From positions 31,017,865 through 31,081,864 of the forward strand of contig OY365811.1 of the NCBI GenBank assembly GCA_959347315.1: DNA of 64,000 nucleotides. The letters are read 5' to 3'. The stretch is from Bimastos eiseni (lineage: Eukaryota; Annelida; Clitellata; Crassiclitellata; Lumbricidae). Each line of letters opens with the position of its first letter. Positions within the stretch are counted from its first letter, which is position 1. The notes under the pieces are model-generated. The model searched no databases. It was not told the DNA's origin and was given only the letters and a program-made list of their open reading frames with translations. This document shows positions 31,901 through 43,106 of the stretch, in pieces. The translations under genes and the position numbers were made by a program.

Positions 31901-34900
31901 CCATCCCAGGGTGAGCAGAATCAAACATGAAATGCATAATATATTGTATCATGTTCAAACAATTGCAAAGTACTTCTCGCAGTGTAAACCAGTTAGAAGC
32001 ACTCCAGTGTAGAAAACCCAATCAACAAGTAGCTTGGAATCAAAGGTGAAATGAAATTGAAATAATATTTAAAGGGTCAGAACAGAAACAAAAAAATATG
32101 CACAATAATTTTATCATATAGATAACTTGTAGCATTATAGTTAAGTACTGCAATGACAGGCACTAATAAAAATCTACAAATTTCCATGCATTTTCTCTGT
32201 TGCACATGTAAGTGAAAAAAATTATGTAGTTGAATGTCACTTCATCTAACCTGAAATGCCGATGTTTTTTAATGCCAGAAAATATGGCCGCAGATGTTCT
32301 TGCCAATCTCCAACCGGGATCAAGGATATTCCATCTTCCAGACTCTGATTTACAGAAGCACTTCCATTCACTACAGATGGCATTTCTGACAGAGATGACA
32401 CTGCATGGCGTCTGAATGCCTGTTTCAGAAGCTCAAAACACCAATCCGGGGCAAACTTTGTGTGTCCTACGATTAAAAAATTCAACACTATAGACTTGTG
32501 AAGACCAATGGCAACCCTCCATGCACAGTACCAAAGCATGAAACGATTCTTGTTTTGGCCTGAACAGTTATCACAATGAAGCTTGACATCAGTCTCACCA
32601 AATCCATAATGCTGAAAGAAATAATGCAATTAGGACACAACAGCATTCGAACCCTTACTGATGAGATGGGCTTCGTCAATCAGAAAGTTCACTTGTCAAG
32701 GAACCCCTTCAGAGCAGACACCAAATATGCCTAACTTGCTTGGAACAAGGCAGTATATATATTGGTCCTGGCTGTAAAGGATCACTCGGCAAATGTACTT
32801 GCTGTGCATAGTCAAAACTGTAGTGCATGGACATGCTGCGGCTACTCAGAGCACTTGCTTGCAAATCAGAGAGACCGAATTCCAGGCATGTTGATTTTGC
32901 CTCATCAACCATAGATTTGTAGAGTGATCATTCAATCTGGACATCATTCAAATGCTGTTCTTGTTGACAAAGTCAGTCACCTGTGAAAAATATGTATTAT
33001 AATCAATTTTAAAACTAATAAGTTATCGAGAGAACATCATTGGTCTTATATTGAATCTGTAAAGATTGAGATTTTCATTTCAACGAGGGGCAGCAGTGAA
33101 CTAATCGAAACCTACAAGATTATAATTTGAAAGAAGGCAGTGCAGCTACAGGATTTTTAATTAGCAACAAACAAGGCAATTCTGGACATCATATAAAATT
33201 AATGTTTAAGACACCCCAAGGAACAATAGGGCAGAAATTCTTCAGTTCAACAGTTGTGGAATGATTTGGATGATGGACACTATCTCAGTTTTGAAGAGGA
33301 AGATAGGAGAGATAGACACAGGTTAACTTGCAGTGCTTCTAACATCTGAGCCATTTCAACCCATGTTATGTTATATGATACAATACAACTGCAGTGCAAT
33401 TGAGCATGATGGACTTGCTCAAGGTCAGTAAGCAGTAACTTCCTTGGACAAGGATTGAAACCATGTTACAGGTCAAAAGCTCTAGTCAACCTGTCACCAT
33501 TTAGTTAAGTCCAAATTGTAATCTCATATGCAAACAAAGCTTGGTGGTCCTAATAACAACAAAACACTACTTCAGCATTTCAAATTTCCCAAACAACTTA
33601 CTTTCTTGCTTTTTTCTATAAAATTATAGAAAACTATGCAGTTCAAATCAAACCTTTTTCATGATCCTCGATATTGGCTCTACGGTAGATCAACGTGTTG
33701 TTGTTTTGGCAAGTCCAACCCAAATCAGTCATTGGCTTGCATTTCGTGATGAATGGAACGAGTTGAAGCCAGTACTGTTTGAAGGTCGAAAATCCAGCAA
33801 CTCGTTTTCCATGTTGTTCCATGCACGTTTTGTATAGGCCGTACACTTTGGTCTTGATGTGGCTCGATGGCAGCAACTTGATATCATCCCGCTTAAATCT
33901 AGGAACCCTTCCAGGAAGCATCATCGCATGCTCGCTGGCATAGTTTGTCAGGAAGCGAATGATATCTTCAATTTCACTAAACTGAAAGCAGTGGGTGTTG
34001 TTCTTACGTCCACCGCTTTGTTTTTCTTTTGGTGTTAAACCTTCTGTTTTATACCACTTGAGAATCCCCGTCAGTCTGTCCTGGCTAATCCCGTGGATGA
34101 ACTTAAAGGTTGTACGGCAGATCTGACGGCTTTCCAAATAATATAATGTTCGCTGATGTTGACGCACCGCTTGGCTGGATTTCCTGCTGCGACAAGTCTC
34201 ATCGGACATGTTTATTGTGCAAGAAATTTTACCGAGTAGCACCAACATTTGATCCCGTGGGACAAGTGCAGCCATTTCCATTCTACGCCTGACCATGTCC
34301 TTCGGAACATACTGGCTACTGCATGGGAGTCCATTATTAAGTTTACATTGACATCTACAAATAAACAACCCATATAAAAATATTTTTTTCTATTTATCAA
34401 ATTCATTTCAGTTTGCTTTTATAAAAGCCATGCAACAAAAAAGCAAAGCCAATGCTAAAAGCCTTGCATTCAAAACAAACAGCAATTTACAAGATTTATC
34501 AACCGGTAGACTGCAATTATTGATTATCGAGAAGAACCCTAATAAAAAATAAATTGCAATTGAAATACTAATTATTATTTCCTATCATTAACTTAATCAA
34601 TTAATGATAAACTTGTACATTGCACAATAAGGATTGTAAAAGATGAAGTAGTGCAAGAGAGGAAATGACACAACTTTTGCATTTATACCTGAAGACAAGC
34701 TCAATAATACAGGTTGTAAACCTAACCGTTATGCCTAAGGTCTTATAAAAATGAGCACAGTGAGAAGAGGGTCTAAACCTAGTAGTTGTGCCTGAATATT
34801 GATAAAGACAAGCTCAACTAGAACAGGCTAATCTTTACAGTTATACCTGAAACTTATAATACTAATTAGCTCAATTAGAGCTTAGTTTAAACAGTGATTT

Positions 34901-37900
34901 TCGTATAAGAGTCGCAGTGAATCAGAAACAGTATGCGATTGCCTATAAACAAGGATCCTGTGGTGCAGTTAGAGCTTAGTTTAAACAGTGATTTTCGTAT
35001 AGGAGTTGCAGTGAATCAGCAACAGTGCGTGAATGTCTATAAACAAGGATCCTGTGGTGCAAAGTATTTAAAAAATAATCGGGGCTTACCTGAATTCAGC
35101 CGTTTTCTGATATTCAACGGCATTGTCATCAGTTACGAACTCGCTAGATGTTTTAGCGTGCGTCATGACATCTTCGAAATCAGTTTACAGTGATCGGTTG
35201 ATCGTGAGTTTACGCTACATTCATTCACTTATGCTGTAACTAGCTGATCTTGACTTGGTGCTATACTCATTCACTTATACTATGACTAGTTGATCTTAGG
35301 TCTGTACAACATTCATTCACTTATACTGTAACTCATTTACTGATACTGTGAATAGTTGATCGTAAATACGTACTGTACTCGTTCACTTATACTGTGACTA
35401 ACTGCTTAACTATGCTGAAACTAGTTGATCTTGAGTTTATGCTGCATTCGTTCTGCAACGTGTGACTAGTTTAACTTGGATCGTTGTTACAATCATTCAG
35501 TTAAACTGTGACTGGTTTATTCTTGTGTCTATGCTACACTAGTTCAATAATATTGTGACCAGTCTGCGATAACACGATCCTGTATTGAGTCTCTAGTATT
35601 ACCTGCTGAATTTATTATTTTCCCCTGGCCTTAGTAAACGAGTCTTTCATGCATGGTAGACTCTGATTGACTATTTCACCTTCTACTGTCTACTTCAACC
35701 ATTTGTCATGTCTGACAGATCCTGACTCCAATCCTTTGCTGTTATACACTAATGTTTATCACTGATGACTCCAATTGATTCTAGCCATTGAATCTACTTT
35801 TGGTTCTCACTCAGTGAGTATATTCATGTGCTCTGACCAGAGACTGCATGGTTCTTCTGAATGTCAACACAACTAATTGCAGGTCATAGTGTGAAATAAC
35901 TAAAGCTGAGTTTAGCTTGTTATCGAACTTGCTATAATCTAATGATTACATCACAGCTATTGGCTATAAGGACCTGAGTGAAAATGATCATGACTGATTC
36001 TAACAAAAAAATGAACTGGCTGCGGCTACTTGAGAGGTGCCGATACAACTTTATAGACATCACCTCATCTAACTACTTTTTGCCTGTCATAACTCGTCCT
36101 ACTCGAATTACTACCTCTACTGCTACTCTAATAGATAACCTGGTCACTAACAGACTAACTAAAGTTGTTGAAACCACAATAATGGTAGAAGACATATCAG
36201 ATCATCTTCCTATTGTTATCTGGATAGATATCACCTTGAAACCTGCCAAGAGCCACACTGTGTCTATAAGTCGCAATATTGATGACAGCTCTAAACAACT
36301 ATTCAAACACTCATTTGAGCAAGCTGACTGGACCAGTGTCGAGGAATATTGTAGAAATAATGATCCTTCTACCGCATATGATATATTCAGTCATAAGATA
36401 AAATCGTTATATGAGATAGCATTTCCTTTGAGAAACAAGAAAGTAACTTCATCTAAGTCTTTTAAGCAACCATGGATGACCTCTGGGCTATTGAAGTCTT
36501 GTAAAACTAAATCCAAACTTCATTATATCTTTGTAAAGAACCCCACCCCTGCCAATAAAAGTAAGTTCACTGCCTATAGACATAAATTCAAGACACTAAG
36601 AAATAAAACAGAAAAAAACTACTACAAACTAGAATTTATTAAATATAACAATGACTTAAAACCAAAACCACTGACTCACTAATTAAAAGTATTATTGAAA
36701 ACGGGGTTGAGTGTACTGATGGAAGTAGGATTGCTGAAAGATTTAACAATTTCTTTACAGGTATTGCACAGGATTTAGTTGATAAAATACCAGCCTCATC
36801 TAAGCCAATCACTACTTTTCTAAATCCGCCTTGTCTGCACTCCTTTGCCATTTTTCCAACTACTGCAGAAGAGGTTCTCCTACTAAGCCACTCCCTGAAA
36901 CTCACTCACAGCGCCGGTGTTGATGACCTAAATCCCAGTTTAGTAACTCCTATTCTTGACCTTGTGGTAGCTCCTTTTACCTCCATAATAAATTGTAGCT
37001 TAGCAACAGGCACTATTCCAGTGGCTCTCAAAACTGGTAGAGTGGTGCCCATACATAAACAAGGTGATAAAGATGACATTAGAAATTATAGGCCCACTTC
37101 CATACTACCTTATTTCTCCAAGCTCCTAGAGAAGGTGATGTACACACGGCTTTATGACTTTGTCAGGAAACAAAGCATACTTTTCATCCGAACTAACTTA
37201 TACTTCACTATGATTCATCCATACTTAACATACTGCAATCTAATTTGGGCATCTAACTACCAATCTAGACTAAATAGACCAGTGCTTCTCAAACTTTCTT
37301 GTGTTGAGGACTGGTAACCTGGAGCACCGAAGCTGCGCGGCCCTTGGTAATTACATTTTATGTTAAAAAGGTTGAAATCGATGGGGTTTTAAATACGACG
37401 TCTCAACTGCAGACGCATTTTGGTTTGATTTTTAGCCAGGACTACGTTATTTATTCAGTTCAAAATCCGAAAAGTAATTTTACATAAAGTCCAATGGACA
37501 TTTTCTTAAACAATGTTTATTCATAATTATTTACTTAAACCAGCACAAATTAATGTGAGCAATGTGCCTGCTTTTGGCTAACAAGTGTGTCAAGTCTTGG
37601 TTCTATTGTCGAAAGTGCAACTCGAAAAGGAGAGGGAATATCAAGATTGTTTCTGTGCCTTGTTTTAATGATGCTCATAGTAGAAAATCCAGTCTCGCAC
37701 AAGTAAGTAGATGGGAATGGCAAAATAACTTTTAAAGCAATAACAGAAAGTTCAGGATATTCTTCTCTTGCTTTTATCCAAAATCCAGCGAGCGAGGTAG
37801 TTTCGAAAATCATTTTGAATCCCTCATCAGCAGCTAATTGCAACAACTTGTCTTCCAAAGAAACATCCAAGTCATCCTTCAGTGGCATAAATGGATTACG

Positions 37901-40900
37901 AATCCACCCAGTTCCTTTTCTGGGATCTTGTTCTTTGGGAAAGTAATTCGGGTGCAACTGCTTTTATTCGGGCAACAACTCCAGAATGGCGCCCAGTCAT
38001 TGCAGCAGCTCCGTCAGTACATATGCCAATGCAATATCGCCAACTAAGTCCTGATTGATCAACAATATATCCATTCAAAGCATTGAAAACTTCAGCACTT
38101 GTAGTGTTTGTCAGAAGTGAAATAGAACAAAGGTACTCTTCTTTCAAATCACCGTCATGTTCAAAACATACATACACCAGCAAAATAGCCAAGTTAGCTA
38201 TGTCAGTAGATTCATCGAGTTGCAAAGAAAACCAGTTTGCTGACTTTATTTGCTGTATTAGCTGTTCTTCCATATCGTTTGCGATATCATTGATTCGTCA
38301 AGCAATTGTGTCATTTGACAAGGGCACACGAGCTACCTTTGTTGCTGCACACTCTCCCAACATTTCCTGACACACATCTTTAATACATCCCACCAGCAAC
38401 TGTTCGCCGATTATGTAAGGCTTCTTAGCTTTCGCAATACGAAGAGCTACCTTGTATGAAGCTCGTAATGCTGAAACATTTGTATGAGATAAAACATAAA
38501 TTTTCTTCTGACAACCTTTTAATTCGTCATGTTTTCTTTCAAAAAACTCTTTTGGTTTTGAACTCAGTTCTTTGTGTTTTGTTTGTAAATGTCTAATCAG
38601 TTCTGACGGTTTCAGTGCTTCGTTTGACAAAACGTCGCCGCAAATAACGCACTGAGGCTTTTCAAAATTTTGATTTTCTGAATTTGGTATAAATCCGAAC
38701 CGAATATACGATTCGTCATATTTGCGAATAAAGCTGTTTAGATTTTTTTGGGACTTACTATTAGCGGAAACTTGTGAAATTTTAACGGAACAGCCATAAT
38801 CAGAATCTGATTCATCTTTTTCTTCTAAATCCAAGCATTCGCGTTTATTTTCGGAACGAGATCTTTTTCTTGTTAAAAAGCTATCCATTGGTCCTTGCTT
38901 TGCCATGGTGATTTCTCAATTTTTATTTCTATTCAATTTTCTATTTTCTAACTAAGAAAGTTTTTGAACGGAAGATTCAATAAAAAGAAAAAATATTAAC
39001 GTCATTAATTTTGGCGTCTATATGAATATTATATAGTGCTAAACCTAATTAAGTTGTTCATAAAATAAAATATTAATAAGTGCCTCATTTAAGTAAAGTA
39101 AAAAAAATTTTACCAATTATTATTTTATAATTTAATTAAAATTTCTGGTGTCAATCTGCGGCCCGGTAACGAAACCTCCGCGGCCCAGTATCGGGCCGCG
39201 GACCACAGTTTGAGTAGCACTGAAATAGACTACACACTCTGCAAAGGAAGGCAATGCGTGTGATCACTGGCCTATCTTACCTCCACAACATAGACCACAT
39301 TTTCAGTCAGCTTCTAATACCTAGGCTTGACCAAATAACACTTCTGCAATTAAACGAGTTCATGTATGCATACACCAACAATCAGTTGCCCCCTGTTTTT
39401 AGGAACTACTTTACCCTTACTTCCACTGTTAATCCTTACAGCCTATGCTCCTCTCAAAATTATAGACCTGTTTTTGGTAGGACCAATACAAGCAGATTTT
39501 CCATCAAATGTGCAGGCCCAGATGCCTGGAATCAAACCCCTGTTGAAATACATGGTGTTAGCAGCTACTATCTTTTCAAATCTAAACTTAAAGATTACCT
39601 GTTTTCTAATTTTGTGTGATAACATTTTCTGCACTCTCTGTATGTTACTCTTGTTCTTTTATTTAACTAGTTAAGTTAGTTTACTTTATGTTATGTTATC
39701 TTATGTTTATTTAACCTGCTGCCGTGAACTTTTAGTACGGGTGGCCCTGCTAGCGGGACCAGTTGGTCCCTTTAGGGTTTATATTGTATCCCGAATGTAC
39801 CCTTCCAATCTCGTTCTTCTGTCGAGGTCAAATACTCGTGCAAAAATTCGTGCACTTTTACTGGATCCGACCCTTTAGCATTAATCAAATTCACGATAAT
39901 CTCTTCCATATTCGAATTAAGTATGTCAAAATCAACAAACTATAATGCATTCCGTGTGAGCGTGACATTTAAAGAGACCGGGTCATACCGAGTGCGCATA
40001 GCTGACCTTAAAACCATCAGCCAACCGCAGTTCAAGATTGTATCATGTGATCAAATCACGCGCTTCGGTTGCTAACCATGTATCGGCTATTGTTTACATA
40101 AGTCGACCTCTTTCTGGGCAATCTGTGTGCGTAATAAATAGGCTAAGGTCATATGTTATTAATAGAACAGGAAAAGTAGATATTCTGCTTCAAAACGAGA
40201 CCAGGAAGGCGGGAAATCTCGAACCATAATCTAATTCAATATGACAACAAAGATAGCGAAATCTGAACCGAAATTATGATTTTCCGTCTCGTAACATTAT
40301 AGGGCTTTTGGTAAAAATCTTTTTTGAAGCATTTATGACAGTCCAAGCAAAAGTTTTATATATTATTTGTATTAAATATATATTTTTGTAATCATTTCTG
40401 CATTAATATCAATTACAACCGGTTTGAGGTTTCACATCATTTTTGGTCATTTTAAGCCTGATTGTATCCAGCGACAAGCGACTGATTTGGTAAAATTTTT
40501 CCACATATTTTACAGCCTAAATTTGTTAGCTGTCATGAAGAAATAAAATGCTAACAACACTTACATTTTAAAAAGTTTTTTGTGCTAAATAAAATTGATT
40601 AGGCAGTTCTGATTTTAATATTCCATAAAGTGGACATCATAATTAGACAGTTATATTTGCATACATACACATTTTTTAATCCAACCCCTGCCATACGCAC
40701 CATGAAAGCAAAATCGTCGAAAATTTCGAAACCCGTTCTCCCTCTCCTTGCATACGTATAATGCGGCTGGACTCGTAAAAAAAGAGTACTTAAGAGTACC
40801 TTCTCTAAGTCCTACAATGGTGCATGAGTCAATTACATAAATGCCCTACTTTACAACAAATCGCAGCATGGTTGATTGCCTGACCTCTTTGATTCGGACG

Positions 40901-42127
40901 CACAGCGCATTCTGATCAAATGCGACTGCATCGGCACACTGCTTCATGTGTTCCTGGAGACGGAGGCAGAGGCCGAGGATGTGACGTACGTCGAGTTGAC
41001 CCAGAGTCTCCGAATTGACAGAACCAGATGCACTGACCGAACTATGGATCAACGGAAGAAACGGAGAAATGGCCGACAGATGCACGAGTTCTTCATCGAC
41101 CTCAGGCTCAGATGATGCTCCTTCCGTCACGACAATGATGCTCTGCGAAGTCGACTGCTCACGGGCATCTCTCGAAGTCAACCGCGTTTTCGACATTAGA
41201 CGCGGCGATGATTTTGGTTGATCTGTTCACAAAGAAAGAATAACCACACCAATCAAAGTTACATATAGTGTCCCTTCAAAATATATAACTCATCCCAGAT
41301 GAGTTGAGGAGACAAGTCCTCCCACCTTTCGCAGAGATGGGACCATGTTATACGTGTGTCTCCCCTCACATTTCCTAGCCCTCTCATTGGGTGTCCCCCC
41401 ACCTGTCAAACAAGATCGCCGCCTCTGACTCATCTTATGTCAGTTGATATTATATCATGTGATGTCTGTTTATTAAACAGTAATTGAAATGAGAAAGTAA
41501 GATATGCAAGTTACAAAAGGGAAGAGTCTGTGGCATAATAATATATGCTTACCAACTCTGTGGCATAATAATTAGAGATATACAAAATAAGTGATTATCC
41601 CTATTCGGTCGAATATGCATAATTGGACCAACTATTCAGCTGAATACAAATACGAATAGTGTAAAAAAATATGTCTACTGATAAATTTCAATGTAAGCAA
41701 AAGTTTCAGTTGGGTAAATTTAATACATAAACTGAAAGTAAATTGTTAATTACATGTAATTTTGCATCCATCTGCCAGTCTGTGTAAATGAAGATGTATA
41801 GCATAATGGGCGCCCTGCGTGGCTGCTGACAGTTAAATTACACTCCTGTAATAACTCATCATTATTCGTTCATAATGTGCTTGTAATCATTACTGCGGTT
41901 TGTCAGTTTGAAATTAAACGAAGATTCTTATTATTACAAACATCTCAATTTTATATGTGATAACATTTTACATTTCAGTGACTTTTGTGAACAACAGTGT
42001 GTCTGATCTAAAGTCTTAACTCACCAACGCCTATTGGTTTGCTGATGGAGCAAGACGTATAAGGTATATCTTCATCTCGCTGAGATTTCAACGAAGTGCC
42101 TGACTGACTGCTTTGGTCAGCGCCCAT
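28953..42127 (-). CDS. BORCS5: BORC complex subunit 5 (myrlysin), three exons
   Basis: Exons in gene order: 42127-42025, 41222-40885, 29171-28953; 660 nt, 219 residues plus TGA, with phases 1 and 0 at the junctions. The N-terminus MGADQSS keeps the Gly-2 myristoylation context of BORCS5 proteins. The signatures I recognise are [13 protein letters not shown] in exon 2 and [17 protein letters not shown] followed by MERLNSVLP and LEPF in exon 3. The family is about 195-200 residues, so this copy is slightly longer through its variable N-terminal region. BORCS5 anchors the eight-subunit BORC complex to the lysosome surface, where it recruits ARL8 for kinesin-driven outward transport. Exon 2 ends at gtcagg, a less common but valid donor; intron 2 (29172-40884) is 11.7 kb and packed with transposons. 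The first exon faces MIPEP head to head. Confidence 0.93.
30484..31010. repeat. Diverged partial copy of the DUF7869-like gene's 3' end
   Basis: Segments here match 31535-31780 in order: cggcgtcaactggcaaagac versus the counterpart near 31540, and gatctacaacaaaaagac with tcttatggtata versus 31740-31770. The similarity implies a second, older copy of the terminal part lying directly downstream of the first on the minus strand. A minus-strand open frame at 30940-30536 has no recognised content. Confidence 0.5.
31445..34368 (-). pseudogene. Decayed multi-exon DUF7869-like (transposon-associated) gene
   Basis: Minus-strand pieces in order: 34368-33643 (241 codons, with [12 protein letters not shown] and [12 protein letters not shown]), about 32990-32709 (QHLNDVQIE, a [16 protein letters not shown]... 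[10 protein letters not shown]), 32629-32246 ([18 protein letters not shown], then [12 protein letters not shown]) and 31960-31653 ([14 protein letters not shown], then [15 protein letters not shown]). The [10 protein letters not shown]...GHTKF.PD pattern is that of the DUF7869 family, widespread in multiple copies in marine invertebrates and thought to be of mobile-element origin with an RNase H-like fold. A stop where Arg is expected, and frame changes in the second piece, mark it as broken. It lies inside BORCS5 intron 2 in the same orientation. Family assignment is from memory. Confidence 0.6.
33425..33500 (-). repeat. tRNA-like SINE head
   Basis: Minus strand: gacaggttgactagagct (A-box-like), then ggtttcaatcc (B box) about 35 bp later. 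Located in BORCS5 intron 2 beside the DUF7869-like pseudogene. Similar but weaker tRNA-like patterns are near 31300-31370 and 51700-51745. Confidence 0.4.
34680..35580 (+). repeat. Tandem repeats upstream of the LINE (possible 5' UTR)
   Basis: A 93-bp unit is tandemly duplicated at 34875-34967 and 34969-35061 (starting ttagagcttagtttaaac, ending aaggatcctgtggtgca, ~90% identical), with more diverged relatives from 34680. From 35195 to 35580 a degenerate unit of about 50-60 bp recurs five to seven times (core ttcacttatactgtgacta, then gttgatctt). Repeated monomers ahead of a LINE ORF can act as its promoter, but I cannot prove these belong to the element. Confidence 0.6.
37280..39222 (-). mobile_element. 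hAT DNA transposon (BED-finger type), defective, nested in a LINE
   Basis: A 1,943-bp element. Its ends are cagtgcttctcaaact and, inverted, cagtgctactcaaact (15 of 16 identical). It is flanked by a perfect 8-bp duplication, aaatagac, at 37272-37279 and 39223-39230, the hAT hallmark. Removing it and one duplication restores the reading frame of the surrounding reverse-transcriptase ORF, so the hAT arrived after the LINE. The ends also carry GC-rich subterminal palindromes (gcggccc/gggccgc). It encodes a broken transposase on the minus strand. Confidence 0.95.
37550..38906 (-). pseudogene. hAT transposase pseudogene with BED zinc finger
   Basis: Three minus-strand pieces: 38906-38298 (start [13 protein letters not shown]-type finger [21 protein letters not shown] and later H, then [10 protein letters not shown]), 38273-37896 ([19 protein letters not shown], then [10 protein letters not shown]) and 37957-37550 (ending in the hAT dimerisation motif, [20 protein letters not shown]). 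This pattern is that of the ZBED5/FAM200/SCAND3-like hAT lineage. A TGA at about 38298 breaks the first two pieces where an Arg codon is expected, and roughly the middle third of the usual ~600-residue protein is deleted between pieces two and three. It cannot make active transposase. Confidence 0.9.
39801..40884. other. Remaining part of BORCS5 intron 2
   Basis: No coding signal. AT-rich from 40300 to 40700. The other end of the same intron (29172-30480) likewise shows only a LINE/SINE tail at 29348-29395 and unassigned sequence. Confidence 0.5.
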
Positions 42128-43106
42128 CGTCACTAAATCACCTTAATAGCCAGCAGAACAGATCAGCAACACTCGACTGCAAAACACAATTACAAACAAC
42201 ATGAATAACGCCGTACAGATTTTATTTACAGATTTATATGCAGTACTTTTAAACCAAATTCTGCATAATGAATGTGTATGTGTATGCGTAATCATCTGGC
42301 GTTGGTGCTGCAAATAAATCCTCTGCGTATGCAAGTAAATAAAATAAAATTGTGAAGCATCTCCTGTAATATTTAATTAATATTAAATGTACGGAAAAGT
42401 GCGTTGTATATGTATAAATAGAACGGCCAACGACTTAAAAGCAGCATAAATGAAAATAAACAACTTGCCTCAAGGACCTATCAATCCTCCAGCAAAGAGT
42501 ACTAATTTCGTGAAGGTTCCGGTACAAATGAATTTATTGTCCTAAAATTTGTTATTGCGCCATCAAAATTTATTTTGATCTCCGACTCGTAGATAACGTA
42601 GGTGAAACTGAGAGCAAATTTTTATAGTGTAAATCTTGCCGCTAGAAATTACAATTGTATTTTACTAACTTTCAGCGTGCCACTCAAAGGCCTGGGACTA
42701 ATACGTATCATATACTATTGGACGACATATTGCGATATTTAGACCAACATCGCCAAACAATACTGTGTGCTAATAGAGATCATTTGCACCACCCTCTTGC
42801 TTTATCCAGACTTGGGATAGGCAGTGTAAGAGTGCGAACAGTGGCTGTGTTCGCTGGATTTGTCTTGCTCTAGAATACTAATAGAACTGCAAGTGCATTG
42901 TGCGGTATAATGAGGTCATCAGGCGCTGTTGAATCTGGACGGGAAATACATATTTCTGTTATATACGGTAACCTTCTATGTTATGAGTATGCGACTTACA
43001 AAAGTTTAATGTGACTGACGTGTAGATGCTGGGAGTTGTTATTACGACTCTCGCTTACTGCTGACCGAATCTAGAGTAACTGTTAACTGTTTCCAAAGCA
43101 CTGGCC
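42128..43106. promoter_or_regulatory. Shared 5' region between BORCS5 and MIPEP
   Basis: 979 bp separate the two divergent start codons, so this spacer must hold both 5' UTRs and both promoters unless one has a distant upstream exon. I see no clear TATA box or obvious CpG island. A piece near 42785-42840 (cctcttgctttatccag, then gcagtg) resembles sequences at 30780-30840 and 59248-59272 and is probably a dispersed repeat. Confidence 0.45.

Larger units (their letters stand above)
35850..39800 (+). mobile_element. Dead non-LTR retrotransposon (LINE), split by a hAT insertion
   Basis: Plus-strand remains of one ORF2. The endonuclease C-terminus is at about 35978-36250 ([18 protein letters not shown]... 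DNLVTN... SDHLPIV); an N-terminal scrap (NCRS, then KAEFSLLSN) is just before it at 35870-35960, apparently after a deletion. Then come a linker, the start of the reverse transcriptase at 36900-37180 ([20 protein letters not shown], then [11 protein letters not shown]), and the C-terminal region ([15 protein letters not shown]) interrupted by the hAT and resuming at 39231 ([14 protein letters not shown], stop near 39619). The palm with the catalytic DD is deleted between about 37190 and 37205. The 3' UTR includes the hairpin gggaccagttggtccc at 39757-39772. The architecture fits the CR1/jockey group. Confidence 0.85.

Noticed and set aside
35978..36682. A host gene with a 234-codon open frame
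   Set aside because: Content (SDHLPI endonuclease motif followed by a reverse-transcriptase start) shows it is LINE ORF2 debris.
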